64,000 bases of DNA, taken from the NCBI GenBank assembly GCA_934633695.1, contig CAKTYT010000004.1, positions 1 through 64,000 of the forward strand. The letters are read 5' to 3'. A program made the position numbers and the translations under genes. Every line of letters begins with the position of its first letter. The stretch's first letter is position 1. Shown here piece after piece: positions 31,823 to 40,478 of this stretch. A model generated the notes under the pieces. The model was not told where the DNA came from. It saw only the letters and a list, made by a program, of their open reading frames with translations, and made no database searches. Origin of the DNA: an uncultured Clostridia bacterium. Lineage in GTDB: Bacteria > Bacillota > Clostridia > Christensenellales > CAG-138.

Positions 31823-33575
31823 AACTCCCGTGCCGACTGAAGTTCCGAAACTTGAAAATGTCATGCTCCCTGCTGACGGCATGGTGCTTGCAGGGGGGAA
31901 AATTTCTTTCGGGCTTGCTCAAACGGGCAGAGTATCATATGTAGGCAGCAATGACGGACAAGCTTATTGCTACGATTGGGAAGATATTACTCAGCTTTGT
32001 GGAGGCGGACTTTTCACGGCAGGGCTGGTGAGTGATGGCAGTGTCGTTGTTTCGGGCGACGAAGAGGGCTTTTCCGTTGCAAAAAAATGGGAGCATATCG
32101 TAAAGACTGCAGCTTCGCACGACACGCTCTATGCACTTGACGAGGATGGCAGAGTGTTTTCAACTGATGAGAATATGCCCGAATTTGCCTATGCCATCGA
32201 TATTTCAGCAGGGGAGAATTTTTTGGTCATATTGAAAGCAAATGGTGAAATTGAGAACTATGGTAGTTCGCCATCACTTGAATGCTTTTCGGGTCTTGTT
32301 ATTAAAAAGATTGACTGCGGTTCGGATTTTGTCTGCGGTATTACGGCAGATGGAGTGTTTGTTTCGACAGCGGATATTGAATTCAATGGCAGCAGAGGAA
32401 TTGAAAAGCTGTTTGCAGGAAAAAATTGCGTGACGTTGATCGATGAAGGCGGCAAAATAAAAACAAATTGTGAGATAATAAATGGAATAAACCTTGAAGC
32501 CGAAATTGTCGAAAGCGTTTCATGCAATGGCGAGCACGCTCTCGTACTGACGGAGGATGGACGAGTCATTTCAGGAGGCAGCAATGATTTTATGCAGTGT
32601 ATGACCGACAACTGGAGACTTAGGGCTTACATTACGGAAGATGGTTTTATTTACGGAATCAAACCGGGAAGTACTTTTGAGGGTGAAATTATCAAGACCG
32701 GAGATGAGATTCGGTTGGAGAACGGTTCTGTCGGTACAGCAGTTCTGCTGGGAGATATTGATATGAACGGTGAAATAAATGAGGATGATCTTGAGCTTTT
32801 GAAGGGGCATGTCAACGGCACGGCCACGCTCACCGGCGTTCAGCTCCTTGCGGCAAATGTACTGAAGGATGGAGCGAATGAGAAAAGAGTCGATTCAGCT
32901 GATGCAGAACTGCTTTCATATCATTTGAACGGCTTCACTGAGATCGACCAGTATGCGAGGAATTTCACTTATTCAAAGGAAATTGCCGAAGCTGAGCGGA
33001 TCAACCCGGATGCCGTTGGCTATATGGACCTTGAAGGGACAAATATTCAGCAAGTCATAATGTATGGTGATAATTTTTACTACCATACGCATAACTCGGC
33101 GGGTGCAGCGACATCAAGGGGTTCGGTTTACTTATACTACCCTACACCTGTCAAAAACATTGTTGTTACAGCACACAATCTGCGTCGTGCCGGGCTAATG
33201 TTTCATCAGCTCCACTTGATTCAAAATCAGTACGCACCGGATTACGGGGAGTTTCGCAACAGAATATGGACAGTCAACCTCTTTGGTGAAACGCATTACT
33301 GGGAAGTTTTCGCAATGTATGAGGAAAAACCTGCAAAGCCCGAGGAGTCATCACAATACTACAACTGCAACTACAACTATACCATGGACAGCATGAGTGA
33401 AGAGGAGATACGTGCATGGATAGCTTACCAGCTTGAGAGGAGTGAGCTTGATTACACCATTCACGTTACGGAAAAGGACAGGTTCATGACTGTGCTGACT
33501 TGCTCGGATGCACATTGGGAATCAAATCAGGGCGGAAGGCTATATTTCTTCCTGCGGATGATGGACGGAAGATAA
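31671..33575 (+). CDS. Membrane-anchored RCC1-like propeller / dockerin / class B sortase fusion
   Basis: The 634-residue protein starts at 31671 behind GAGAGG. Order: TM anchor (about 7-28); short Pro/Thr/Glu linker; RCC1/BNR-like repeats (about 60-345), many with a TxDGxVxxxG pattern such as LTEDGRVISGGSND; a dockerin type I-like region (about 358-425) with GDIDMNGEINEDDLELL and a weaker second calcium loop; and a class B sortase domain (about 447-634). The sortase triad is visible: His502 in VTAHN, Cys611 in VLTCSD and Arg623 in GGRLYFF, with DNFYYHTHN upstream. Sortases join surface proteins to the wall. A sortase carrying a propeller and dockerin is very unusual. Confidence 0.85.
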   Translation: MKTKRNRIIAIIAGVMVFAAAAVCIAKSLKDKGSQQVIATTSPTEVPMPSETPVPTEVPKLENVMLPADGMVLAGGKISFGLAQTGRVSYVGSNDGQAYCYDWEDITQLCGGGLFTAGLVSDGSVVVSGDEEGFSVAKKWEHIVKTAASHDTLYALDEDGRVFSTDENMPEFAYAIDISAGENFLVILKANGEIENYGSSPSLECFSGLVIKKIDCGSDFVCGITADGVFVSTADIEFNGSRGIEKLFAGKNCVTLIDEGGKIKTNCEIINGINLEAEIVESVSCNGEHALVLTEDGRVISGGSNDFMQCMTDNWRLRAYITEDGFIYGIKPGSTFEGEIIKTGDEIRLENGSVGTAVLLGDIDMNGEINEDDLELLKGHVNGTATLTGVQLLAANVLKDGANEKRVDSADAELLSYHLNGFTEIDQYARNFTYSKEIAEAERINPDAVGYMDLEGTNIQQVIMYGDNFYYHTHNSAGAATSRGSVYLYYPTPVKNIVVTAHNLRRAGLMFHQLHLIQNQYAPDYGEFRNRIWTVNLFGETHYWEVFAMYEEKPAKPEESSQYYNCNYNYTMDSMSEEEIRAWIAYQLERSELDYTIHVTEKDRFMTVLTCSDAHWESNQGGRLYFFLRMMDGR

Positions 33576-33596
33576 GAGCGAGTTTGAGAATTGACT

Positions 33597-33626
33597 GCGG
33601 AGTGCAAAGGTCGCTCCGCTTTTTTT
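33597..33626 (+). terminator. Terminator of the sortase gene
   Basis: GCGGAG (33597-33602) and CTCCGC (33614-33619) followed by seven T. Confidence 0.9.
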
Positions 33627-33700
33627 ATCCTTTTTGCGTGCCGTTGACATCGGGTTTGCAGGTAGGGAAAGCCCTCCGAATCGGGAAAACAAGCATAGAG

Positions 33701-33735
33701 AAAGGACGTACCTGCGATACGCCGATACGTCCTTT
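33701..33735. terminator. Bidirectional terminator
   Basis: AAAGGACGTA (33701-33710) pairs with TACGTCCTTT (33726-33735) between convergent genes; it best serves the minus-strand BMP lipoprotein gene. Confidence 0.75.
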
Positions 33736-33750
33736 TGATTCGATCAGTAA

Positions 33751-34995
33751 TTAGTTCCTGTTGAGCTCTGTGATACCATCGATAACGATGTCGAACAGAG
33801 GAGCGGAGATGTATTCGGACTCATGGAAGTAACCGTCCTTGATGAGTTCGAGGCCTTCAAAGCCGTAGCTCTGATCATAGCTTGTGAGATGTTCGTTATT
33901 GACGGTGAAGGTGCTGCAATCGAAAACTTTGAGTTCGCCGGAGATGATCTTTGCGATAACTGCATCGACAGCTTCCTGAGTTCCGGGAGCACAGCTTTCG
34001 CCGAGCTTGGAGATCATAACTGCATCGTTTTCATAGCCATGGCACCAATCCTGCTGCATCTCGCCGCCGTTAAGAGCAACGCCGATGGCATAGGTGTAGT
34101 AAGCACCCCAGTTATTCTGAGCGGAAGTGAGAGCTGCCTGAGGAGCAACGGAGAGCATATCGATGTTGTAGCCGACGCTGTAAGCAACCTTGCCCTCGTC
34201 GATAGCAGCCTGAACGGCGGAAGGTGCACCGGTGGAGTCAGCATGCTGACCGATGATGACGCATCCGCGTGCCATAAGAGCGTTTGCAGCCTCTGCCTCA
34301 AGATTGAGGTCGAACCACTTGTTGGTGTACTGAACGTCCATATGAGCTTCGGGAACGATGGACCTGATGCCGAGGAAGAATGCGGTGTAACCGGAAATAA
34401 CTTCAGCATAGGGGTATGCACCGACATAGCCGATGTAGGGATCGGTAACGGTGCCCTCGTCCATGAGCTGCTTGAGCTTCATACCGGCAACAACACCGGA
34501 GACATAGCGGGCCTGGTAAATCGAGGTGAAGTAGTTGAAGATGTTGTTAAGGTCGGTCTGCTTTGCGGCACTCTGACCGGTTGCATGGCAGAAAAGAACA
34601 CCGGGGTAAGCTTTTGCAGCTTCGATAAGGTAAGCTTCGTGACCGAAGGAGTTTCCGAAGATGATGGAGCAGCCGCTCTGGACGAGATCAACAGCTGCAT
34701 CGTAGCAGGAAGCATTTTCACCTACATTGTACTTGTAGATGATCTGATCCTGGGAAAGGCCGAGAGCAGCAGCTGCTGCCTGGAGGCCTTCGATATGAGC
34801 CTGGGTATAGCCTTCGTTTTCATCGCCGATGAGAATTGCACCGACTTTGAAATCGGGGTTGACGCTGGGAGCCTTGGTGGGGGGAGGCGTGGTGTTGTTT
34901 GGGTCGTTGGTTTTACCGGGGTCGTTCGTGCCGGTGCATGCACATGCTGCAAGCACCATGATGAGCGCGAGCAAGAGAGCAATAGCTTTTTTCAT
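33751..34995 (-). CDS. Second BMP-family lipoprotein (no transporter beside it)
   Basis: From MKKAIAL at 34995 (TGGAGGA upstream) it has 414 residues. Lipobox LAAC sets Cys18 as lipid site; a linker rich in Asn, Asp, Pro and Thr follows. The BMP domain shows VGAILIGDENEGYTQAHIEGL, IIFGNSFGHEAYLIEAAK, YIGYVGAYPYAEVISGYTAFF and VIIGQHADSTGAPSAVQ. It belongs to the Med/BMP branch and probably binds a nucleoside or related ligand. Unlike the copy at 3336, no ATPase or permease is adjacent, so it may share the first system's channel or serve a distant one. Confidence 0.88.
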   Translation of the reverse strand: MKKAIALLLALIMVLAACACTGTNDPGKTNDPNNTTPPPTKAPSVNPDFKVGAILIGDENEGYTQAHIEGLQAAAAALGLSQDQIIYKYNVGENASCYDAAVDLVQSGCSIIFGNSFGHEAYLIEAAKAYPGVLFCHATGQSAAKQTDLNNIFNYFTSIYQARYVSGVVAGMKLKQLMDEGTVTDPYIGYVGAYPYAEVISGYTAFFLGIRSIVPEAHMDVQYTNKWFDLNLEAEAANALMARGCVIIGQHADSTGAPSAVQAAIDEGKVAYSVGYNIDMLSVAPQAALTSAQNNWGAYYTYAIGVALNGGEMQQDWCHGYENDAVMISKLGESCAPGTQEAVDAVIAKIISGELKVFDCSTFTVNNEHLTSYDQSYGFEGLELIKDGYFHESEYISAPLFDIVIDGITELNRN

Positions 34996-35043
34996 GAGAA
35001 AATCCTCCAAAATTCTGTCCGTTTCAACAAAACGGCAAGTTTA

Positions 35044-35072
35044 ATTATAGCAGTTTTCATCGAGACGAGCAA
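35044..35072 (-). promoter_or_regulatory. Promoter of the second BMP lipoprotein
   Basis: Minus-strand TTGCTC (35067-35072), 17 bases, TATAAT (35044-35049) with extended TGC. Confidence 0.7.
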
Positions 35073-35131
35073 GATTCTCTACTGCAATATAAATTATATT
35101 TCAAGCGATAGATAGTAATTATGCATGTAAA

Positions 35132-35158
35132 AAATGAGCGGCCTTATGCCGCTCATTT
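35132..35158 (-). terminator. Terminator of the ferredoxin gene
   Basis: A perfect 11-bp stem (35132-35142 with 35148-35158) followed on the minus strand by a T-run. Confidence 0.88.
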
Positions 35159-35179
35159 CCGATTCATCGATATAAACGA

Positions 35180-35350
35180 TTAGTCGTTGGTGGGAGCACC
35201 AACGGGGCAGGTTGCTGCACAAGCACCACACTCAACGCAAGCGTCTGCGTCGATTTCGTACTTGCCGTCACCTTCGCTGATAGCACTGACGGGGCAGTCA
35301 GCTGCACAAGCACCGCAAGCGATGCAAGCATCAGTAATACGATATGCCAT
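35180..35350 (-). CDS. 2[4Fe-4S] ferredoxin
   Basis: A 56-residue clostridial ferredoxin: two sites, CIACGACAADCP and CVECGACAATCP, each C-x2-C-x2-C-x3-CP. It carries electrons at low potential between anaerobic enzymes. MAYRITDA at 35350 is the start, with a strong CAGGAGG upstream; the longer frame includes this ribosome site and is wrong. Confidence 0.96.
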   Translation of the reverse strand: MAYRITDACIACGACAADCPVSAISEGDGKYEIDADACVECGACAATCPVGAPTND

Positions 35351-35409
35351 GGTTGTTACCTCCTGATTAGTTTTGGGCGAGGAGCTGTATTGCAAGCCCC
35401 TTCGCTGTT

Positions 35410-35437
35410 ATTGTACCATAAAAATTCGGTAAATCAA
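35410..35437 (-). promoter_or_regulatory. Promoter of the ferredoxin gene
   Basis: Minus-strand TTGATT (35432-35437), 16 bases, TACAAT (35410-35415). Confidence 0.65.
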
Positions 35438-35489
35438 GCTGTTGGCCGAAAAAACTGAAGAATCAGAAAAATCGACCGGGCAGAACAAA

Positions 35490-35507
35490 GCTGATTTGCG
35501 AATCAGC
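35490..35507 (-). terminator. Terminator of the HU gene
   Basis: GCTGATT/AATCAGC stem with a four-base loop, then TTTGTT on the minus strand. Confidence 0.7.
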
Positions 35508-35511
35508 GAGA

Positions 35512-35823
35512 TCAGTCGTCAGCCTCGTCAGCGCTTTCGCCGTTGGCTTCACCCTGAACGGCACCCTTAACGGTCTTACCGGGCTTGAAGGTTACGGCCT
35601 TGCTTGCCTTGATGATAAGGGGTTCACCGCTGAGAGGGTTGCGGCCTGCCCTTTCGGGACGATCGCGAACTTCGAAGCTGCCGAAGCCGACGAGCTGGAC
35701 TCTTTCGCCCTTGGCGAGTTCTTCGGTGATGACGTCGAAGACTGCATTGACTGCAAGGTCGGAATCTTTGCGGGAAAGACCGCATCTGGTTGATACCGCA
35801 CTGATAAGCTGTGCCTTATTCAT
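35512..35823 (-). CDS. hup: HU-family DNA-binding protein
   Basis: A nucleoid protein of 103 residues starting MNKAQLISAVSTRCGLSRKDS, with VQLVGFGSFEVRDRPERAGRNP, the beta-arm that enters the minor groove. It carries a short acidic C-terminal extension (GESADEADD) beyond the usual 90 residues. ATG at 35823 follows CGGAGGA; upstream in-frame residues are discarded. It lies downstream of mazG, as in many Clostridia. Confidence 0.94.
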   Translation of the reverse strand: MNKAQLISAVSTRCGLSRKDSDLAVNAVFDVITEELAKGERVQLVGFGSFEVRDRPERAGRNPLSGEPLIIKASKAVTFKPGKTVKGAVQGEANGESADEADD

Positions 35824-36048
35824 TGTGTTTTCCTCCGAAACATATAAAAAATAAAATTTATTGCAAAGGCGAGTGGAGCGAAACTCCATCAAACCATCAC
35901 TTCAAGTTTGCAACGCTACATATTTTAACAGCGTTGCACCAAAAACGCAATAGCAGTATGGTATATTTGGTGAAAAAATCGCAAAAAAAACGGACTTTTT
36001 TTGCGATTCTCACCATAAATCGGAAAAATCGATAAATGCGTAACGAAA

Positions 36049-37521
36049 TCAGTCCGAAGATCCCGCGGAATGCTTGACCCTGTCCCAGTATACGTCCATT
36101 TGTGGAACAGTCATTTCCTCAAGCTTTTTCCCATCGGCAATGATGAGCTTTTCCATGGCGATGAATCGATTCATAAATTTATCGGTGGCGGCGGAGAGTG
36201 CGAGCTCAGGGTCGATTTTCATAAGCCTTGCAACATTGACGGCTGCAAATAGCAAATCGCCGATTTCTTCGGTCATATTCTCTCTGTCATTATTCTTGAT
36301 TGCGGAGAGCACCTCATCCGCTTCCTCATAGACTTTCGGCAGTGCCTGAACGGCATCGTCAAAATCGAAACCGACGTGAGCGGCTTTCTTCTGAACCTTA
36401 TAGCTCCGCATGAGTGCGGGGAAGGAGGCGGGAACGGCCTGCATTGCCGAGGCAACGGTTGACTGATGCTTTTCCTTCTTTTTGAGGTTTTCCCAGTTCA
36501 CAAGCACATCGTCCGATGAATTGACCTTGACATTACCAAAGACGTGGGGATGGCGGTAAATCAGCTTTTCAACGATGCCCGTCGTCACATCACGCATGGA
36601 AAATTCGGATTTTTCCTCCTCGATAACGGCGTGAAAAACGACTTGGAGCAGCAAGTCGCCGAGTTCCTCTTCAAGGGCGGTCATATCTTCTCTGTCAATG
36701 GCATCAAGCACTTCGTATGCCTCTTCAATCAAAGAGGATCGCAGAGAGGAATGCGTCTGTTCTGCGTCCCACGGACAGCCACCCGGAGCACGGAGACGAT
36801 ACATGACCTGCATCAGCCCGTCAAGACCGTGGCGTTTGTTTTCGGTCAGGGTGCTTTTGGGGACGATAAGTACGGTTGCAGCGTCGTAAAGGCTGGCAAA
36901 TTCGCTGTTGTCAATACGGTAAAGCTCGGTTTTCCTCACGGAATAATCTCCGTCTCCATCGAGCGTGCAGACAAAAACAACATGCTCATCATTGTAGTAT
37001 TCGTTAAGTATGCCCTTGACTGACCCTGCCCGCAGAAGGTTATCAATTTCCTCAATTATAAGACAGCGAGAAGTATCGTTGAGCCGAACATCGAATGCCG
37101 GCATAACGGCAAAATCTGAACAGTTGAGGGTGTTTTCGGTATTCATAACGGCGGCAGCGGCAGCTTCAGCGTAACCGGATGAAGGAAGTATACGTACGGA
37201 AAAACCCTTTTTTGCGGCGGATAAACGGATACGTTCCATTAAGTCATCACCGACGCCACGGTTAAGCACTGCAAAGGCGGCACTGCCGTTCTCAAAAATA
37301 CGGGTTGATATTATGCTGTTGAGTGTCTCAAAATCAATGCAATCGTTGTAAAGATAATCAAGCGAAATCGCATCGGGGCGGAGTGCGGTGACGATACGGG
37401 AGCAGATATGCTCGGTTGTCTGCACAAAGAGAGTTTCCGCCTCGGTAATAGCCTTTATTGCCGCTTGCGAAATCGTTTTTGGTGTTGCAAGTGGGATTAT
37501 CGTTAAGGTTTTACTGTTCAT
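36049..37521 (-). CDS. mazG: Nucleoside triphosphate pyrophosphohydrolase MazG with tetrapyrrole-methylase-like N-terminus
   Basis: A 490-residue YabN-type protein. The first 220 residues or so resemble a SAM-dependent tetrapyrrole methylase fold but without clear catalytic signature. Then follow two MazG units: GGCPWDAEQTHSSLRSSL with LIEEAYEVLDAI and EELGDLLLQVVFH, and a second EEADEVLSAI with EEIGDLLFAAVN. The EExxE and ExxD sets bind magnesium. It removes non-canonical or surplus NTPs. Start at 37521 with AAGGAGC. Confidence 0.92.
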   Translation of the reverse strand: MNSKTLTIIPLATPKTISQAAIKAITEAETLFVQTTEHICSRIVTALRPDAISLDYLYNDCIDFETLNSIISTRIFENGSAAFAVLNRGVGDDLMERIRLSAAKKGFSVRILPSSGYAEAAAAAVMNTENTLNCSDFAVMPAFDVRLNDTSRCLIIEEIDNLLRAGSVKGILNEYYNDEHVVFVCTLDGDGDYSVRKTELYRIDNSEFASLYDAATVLIVPKSTLTENKRHGLDGLMQVMYRLRAPGGCPWDAEQTHSSLRSSLIEEAYEVLDAIDREDMTALEEELGDLLLQVVFHAVIEEEKSEFSMRDVTTGIVEKLIYRHPHVFGNVKVNSSDDVLVNWENLKKKEKHQSTVASAMQAVPASFPALMRSYKVQKKAAHVGFDFDDAVQALPKVYEEADEVLSAIKNNDRENMTEEIGDLLFAAVNVARLMKIDPELALSAATDKFMNRFIAMEKLIIADGKKLEEMTVPQMDVYWDRVKHSAGSSD

Positions 37522-37543
37522 GTTAATGCTCCTTAAAAAATTT

Positions 37544-38278
37544 TTAACAGATAAAGCCGCCGTCAACGGTCAGTACCTGACCTGTTATGAAGGATGCGGC
37601 ATCGGAACAAAGGAAGGCGACGGCATTTGCAACGTCAGTGGGCGTACCCAGCCTGTGCAGGGGAGTTTCTTCCTCCAGCAGTGCAACAGTTTCTTTGCCG
37701 AGGTTCAGTGTCATGTCTGTTGCAATGCAGCCCGGAGCAATGCAGTTTACACGTATGCCGGAAGGGGCAAGCTCCGCTGCGAGAGAGCGTGTCAAAGCAA
37801 TCAGCCCGGCTTTTGAACAGGCATAGGCAGTCTCACAGGAAGCGGCACGCTGTCCCCATATGGATGAGATATTGATGATATTGCCCCTTTTCCTTTCGAG
37901 CATATGGGGGAGGGCTGCAAGAATTACATTTCTAGCACCGCCGAGATTCACGGACATGATTCGATTCCATATCTCGTCGGAGGTATCCTGAAACAGTCCG
38001 GTGAATGCAATCCCTGCATTGTTGACAACGAGGTCAACGGGACCAAGAACTTCGTTGACTCTTTTAAACATTTCAATGACTTGACGTCTGTCCGAAACAT
38101 CGGCACGGACCGCAATGGTGCGAAGACCCTCGGCATTCAGTTTGTTTGAAAGCTCAATGGCGGAAAATTCGTTTTTGTTATAATTTATGCAAACACTCAT
38201 ACCGGCTTTTGCAAGGCAGGAGGCGATCGCACTCCCGATACCGGCGGATGCACCCGTTACAACAGCGGCATACTGCAT
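37544..38278 (-). CDS. Short-chain dehydrogenase/reductase, FabG-like
   Basis: A 244-residue classical SDR: NAD(P) loop TGASAGIG (8-15), NNAG, catalytic Ser in NISSIWGQ, Tyr-x3-Lys as AYACSKAG, and PGCIATDM. GxCINYNKNEFS after beta-2 suggests NADPH preference, as inference. Most similar in type to 3-oxoacyl-ACP reductase, but it is not in a fatty acid gene cluster; it lies 22 bases ahead of mazG. Start at 38278 with GAGGGTC. Confidence 0.85.
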   Translation of the reverse strand: MQYAAVVTGASAGIGSAIASCLAKAGMSVCINYNKNEFSAIELSNKLNAEGLRTIAVRADVSDRRQVIEMFKRVNEVLGPVDLVVNNAGIAFTGLFQDTSDEIWNRIMSVNLGGARNVILAALPHMLERKRGNIINISSIWGQRAASCETAYACSKAGLIALTRSLAAELAPSGIRVNCIAPGCIATDMTLNLGKETVALLEEETPLHRLGTPTDVANAVAFLCSDAASFITGQVLTVDGGFIC

Positions 38279-38398
38279 GGAAGACCCTCGATTCAACTTT
38301 TTTTCAGCTTGAATTATAATATTTGACTTGCGGCATTGCAAGCCCCAAAACGAAATTTCGGGCGATAAAAAGGTCATGACGAATTTGCAATTACGCAC

Positions 38399-38427
38399 TT
38401 GATTGTTTCGTCAATATTGTGTATAAT
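38399..38427 (+). promoter_or_regulatory. Promoter of the NYN-domain gene
   Basis: TTGATT (38399-38404), 17 bases, TATAAT (38422-38427). Confidence 0.75.
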
Positions 38428-38487
38428 TCATTTATCGGGTGATATTTGTTCTCACCAAAGAAACTGTCAACGGAAGGAGCCAATCGA

Positions 38488-40407
38488 ATGAAAAAGAAAA
38501 AGTACCCTTACTCGCAATTTTCAAAGAAAAACAAAACGAAAACACGAAATGCAGAGTGTACACCTGCCGAACCGGAGTATGCCAAGACTTCTCTTGCCAA
38601 TTTTTTTTCAGAGCAAATGCTGAATGCGATTGAGAACGAAGCGGAAAAAGCTGAGGAAGCGGCAAAAAAGTCGGAAGTAAGTGAGACGACAGAGGCTATA
38701 ACAGAAGAGATAGTTGAACAAAAAATGGGAGTCGACGCATACTTTGAGAGTTTTACCGAGACGACTTCAGAAGCTCGGACGGTGGAGAATGATGATAACC
38801 AATTTGATGAAAAGCCCACTGCGGATTCGGAAAGGGAATGCGTACGAACCGATACAGAGGAAGACGATGAAGAAAAAATCCGGCGGGAGAGGGAGCTTGC
38901 ATGGAATGACTATGATGCAGGTGATTGCGATGATGACATAAAACTTTCGGATATCGATTGGGAAGACGATTCTGTTGATAATGAGGATGGGAAGGGAAGA
39001 GAACCGTTTGCTCCGTCTGTCAAGGGCAACAGAATTCTCCGAGAAGACGCACCGGAAAAGGATTTTAAAAAACATACATATGCTGTTATTTCGACGGTTG
39101 CATACCTTACAGGCGTAAAAAAAGAATTCTTCGAAAAACCGACCTGTGCACCGGATTATGAAGTTTATAAAAAACTCGACAGGGATAAGAGAGCAAGGAT
39201 CATCCGAAACCTGTGCAGTATAAGGACCTGTATCGAACGCAAATTTAGTCTTATAAAGCAGGCAATGAAAAGTGAGTTTCGGGGATTAAATAATATGCCG
39301 GAATATATCCCAACAGAATACTTTAATCAGCTGATGGACGATGGCATAACAAATTTTATTAGGGGCAACAGGGACCTGAATCAGTACCTTATCGATGTGA
39401 ACATGATGATTTCGGATAGGATAAACAACTGCAAGGATCTGTTCCCGATGTGGCTGAATTGGCAATACGTAAGACAACTGTTTATTATGCCTGACGGTTT
39501 TACCGTTGCCGGGTTAAAACGTGCGGCGGACGTGTTCATACAGAATAAGAGACTATACCCATATGGCATATATATGAATTGGAATCCGGTGGAAGTGGGC
39601 AATCTCTTTGCAAATGACAAAAAGTTTTGCGGTTTGCTCTACAAGTGGAACGGAGATGTATTTGCGGATGAAAGCAAGGTTTCCGATGCGGGTTCGAGCG
39701 TCAAGCGTGACATTAACGATTTTATTGAGGCGAGCTATAAGACCGAGCTGATTGTCGATTGCGAAAATTCTGATCCATACAAACTCTGTGCAACACTGAG
39801 AGTTTTAAATAACGAATCGTCAAATAAAATTGTTCGCATAACGCTGATCGATGATGAACACACTTCATCGGCATGGGGACTGCTCGAATCGTACACGAAT
39901 ATACCGATTGTGCATATCGAGGTCGAACGTTTGCTTGATAGAAAGTCGCAGGTGGACGGTGCCGTTCAGCGTCAGGCAATTCGCTCATTCTACAAGGATT
40001 CTATTGACTCATTCATTATCGTTGCAAGTGATTCGGACTACTGGTCGATGATAAAGGATGTTAAGACGATTGAAGGGGCAAACTTCCTTGTCATGTGCGA
40101 ACGGAGCAAGTTCAGCAGCGAAATGAAGAAAAAATTGAATGATTGGGACATTTCATACTGTTATATCGATGATTTCTATTCGGGTGACAGTCACAGCATC
40201 ATGATAAATGCATTGATAAAGCAAATAAGGACCTATCTTGACGCTGCAATTCAGCTAAATGTCAACGATATGATGCAGAATGCTTTTCGCGTTACGCGTG
40301 TCCCGATGACAGAAGCAGAGCAGAAACAGTTTTACGACCGCTATATCCGCAATATGTCCCTTGAGATTTCACCGGAGGGTGATGTGCTGATCAAACTGAA
40401 TAAATAA
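38488..40407 (+). CDS. Large NYN-domain protein, putative RNase
   Basis: A 639-residue protein starting MKKKKYPYSQF behind GGAAGGAG. About 150 residues of acidic, low-complexity sequence follow, then a helical region (about 195-410), and a PIN-like NYN domain (about 415-560). NYN acid residues are seen in ELIVDCENSD and in the VASDSDYW motif (Asp near 513); an intermediate block reads IVHIEVERLLDRKSQVDGAV. NYN proteins are metal-dependent RNases or scaffolds related to LabA and MARF1. Single gene with its own promoter and terminator; substrate unknown. Confidence 0.82.
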   Translation: MKKKKYPYSQFSKKNKTKTRNAECTPAEPEYAKTSLANFFSEQMLNAIENEAEKAEEAAKKSEVSETTEAITEEIVEQKMGVDAYFESFTETTSEARTVENDDNQFDEKPTADSERECVRTDTEEDDEEKIRRERELAWNDYDAGDCDDDIKLSDIDWEDDSVDNEDGKGREPFAPSVKGNRILREDAPEKDFKKHTYAVISTVAYLTGVKKEFFEKPTCAPDYEVYKKLDRDKRARIIRNLCSIRTCIERKFSLIKQAMKSEFRGLNNMPEYIPTEYFNQLMDDGITNFIRGNRDLNQYLIDVNMMISDRINNCKDLFPMWLNWQYVRQLFIMPDGFTVAGLKRAADVFIQNKRLYPYGIYMNWNPVEVGNLFANDKKFCGLLYKWNGDVFADESKVSDAGSSVKRDINDFIEASYKTELIVDCENSDPYKLCATLRVLNNESSNKIVRITLIDDEHTSSAWGLLESYTNIPIVHIEVERLLDRKSQVDGAVQRQAIRSFYKDSIDSFIIVASDSDYWSMIKDVKTIEGANFLVMCERSKFSSEMKKKLNDWDISYCYIDDFYSGDSHSIMINALIKQIRTYLDAAIQLNVNDMMQNAFRVTRVPMTEAEQKQFYDRYIRNMSLEISPEGDVLIKLNK

Positions 40408-40411
40408 TAGA

Positions 40412-40451
40412 AATCTGCCGTACACGGATTGATTCCGTACACGGCAGATCT
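40412..40451. terminator. Bidirectional terminator
   Basis: ATCTGCCGT/ACGGCAGAT arms around a partly paired centre, between convergent genes (NYN gene and LRR-dockerin gene). Confidence 0.8.
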
Positions 40452-40478
40452 ATTAATTCAGGGGGAAACTGCCCGTAA

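Noticed and set aside
33823..35115. A 430-codon plus-strand open frame opposite the second BMP lipoprotein gene
   Set aside because: It is the mirror of a well-supported coding gene with signal peptide, ribosome site and promoter; the antisense product is of odd composition and resembles no family.
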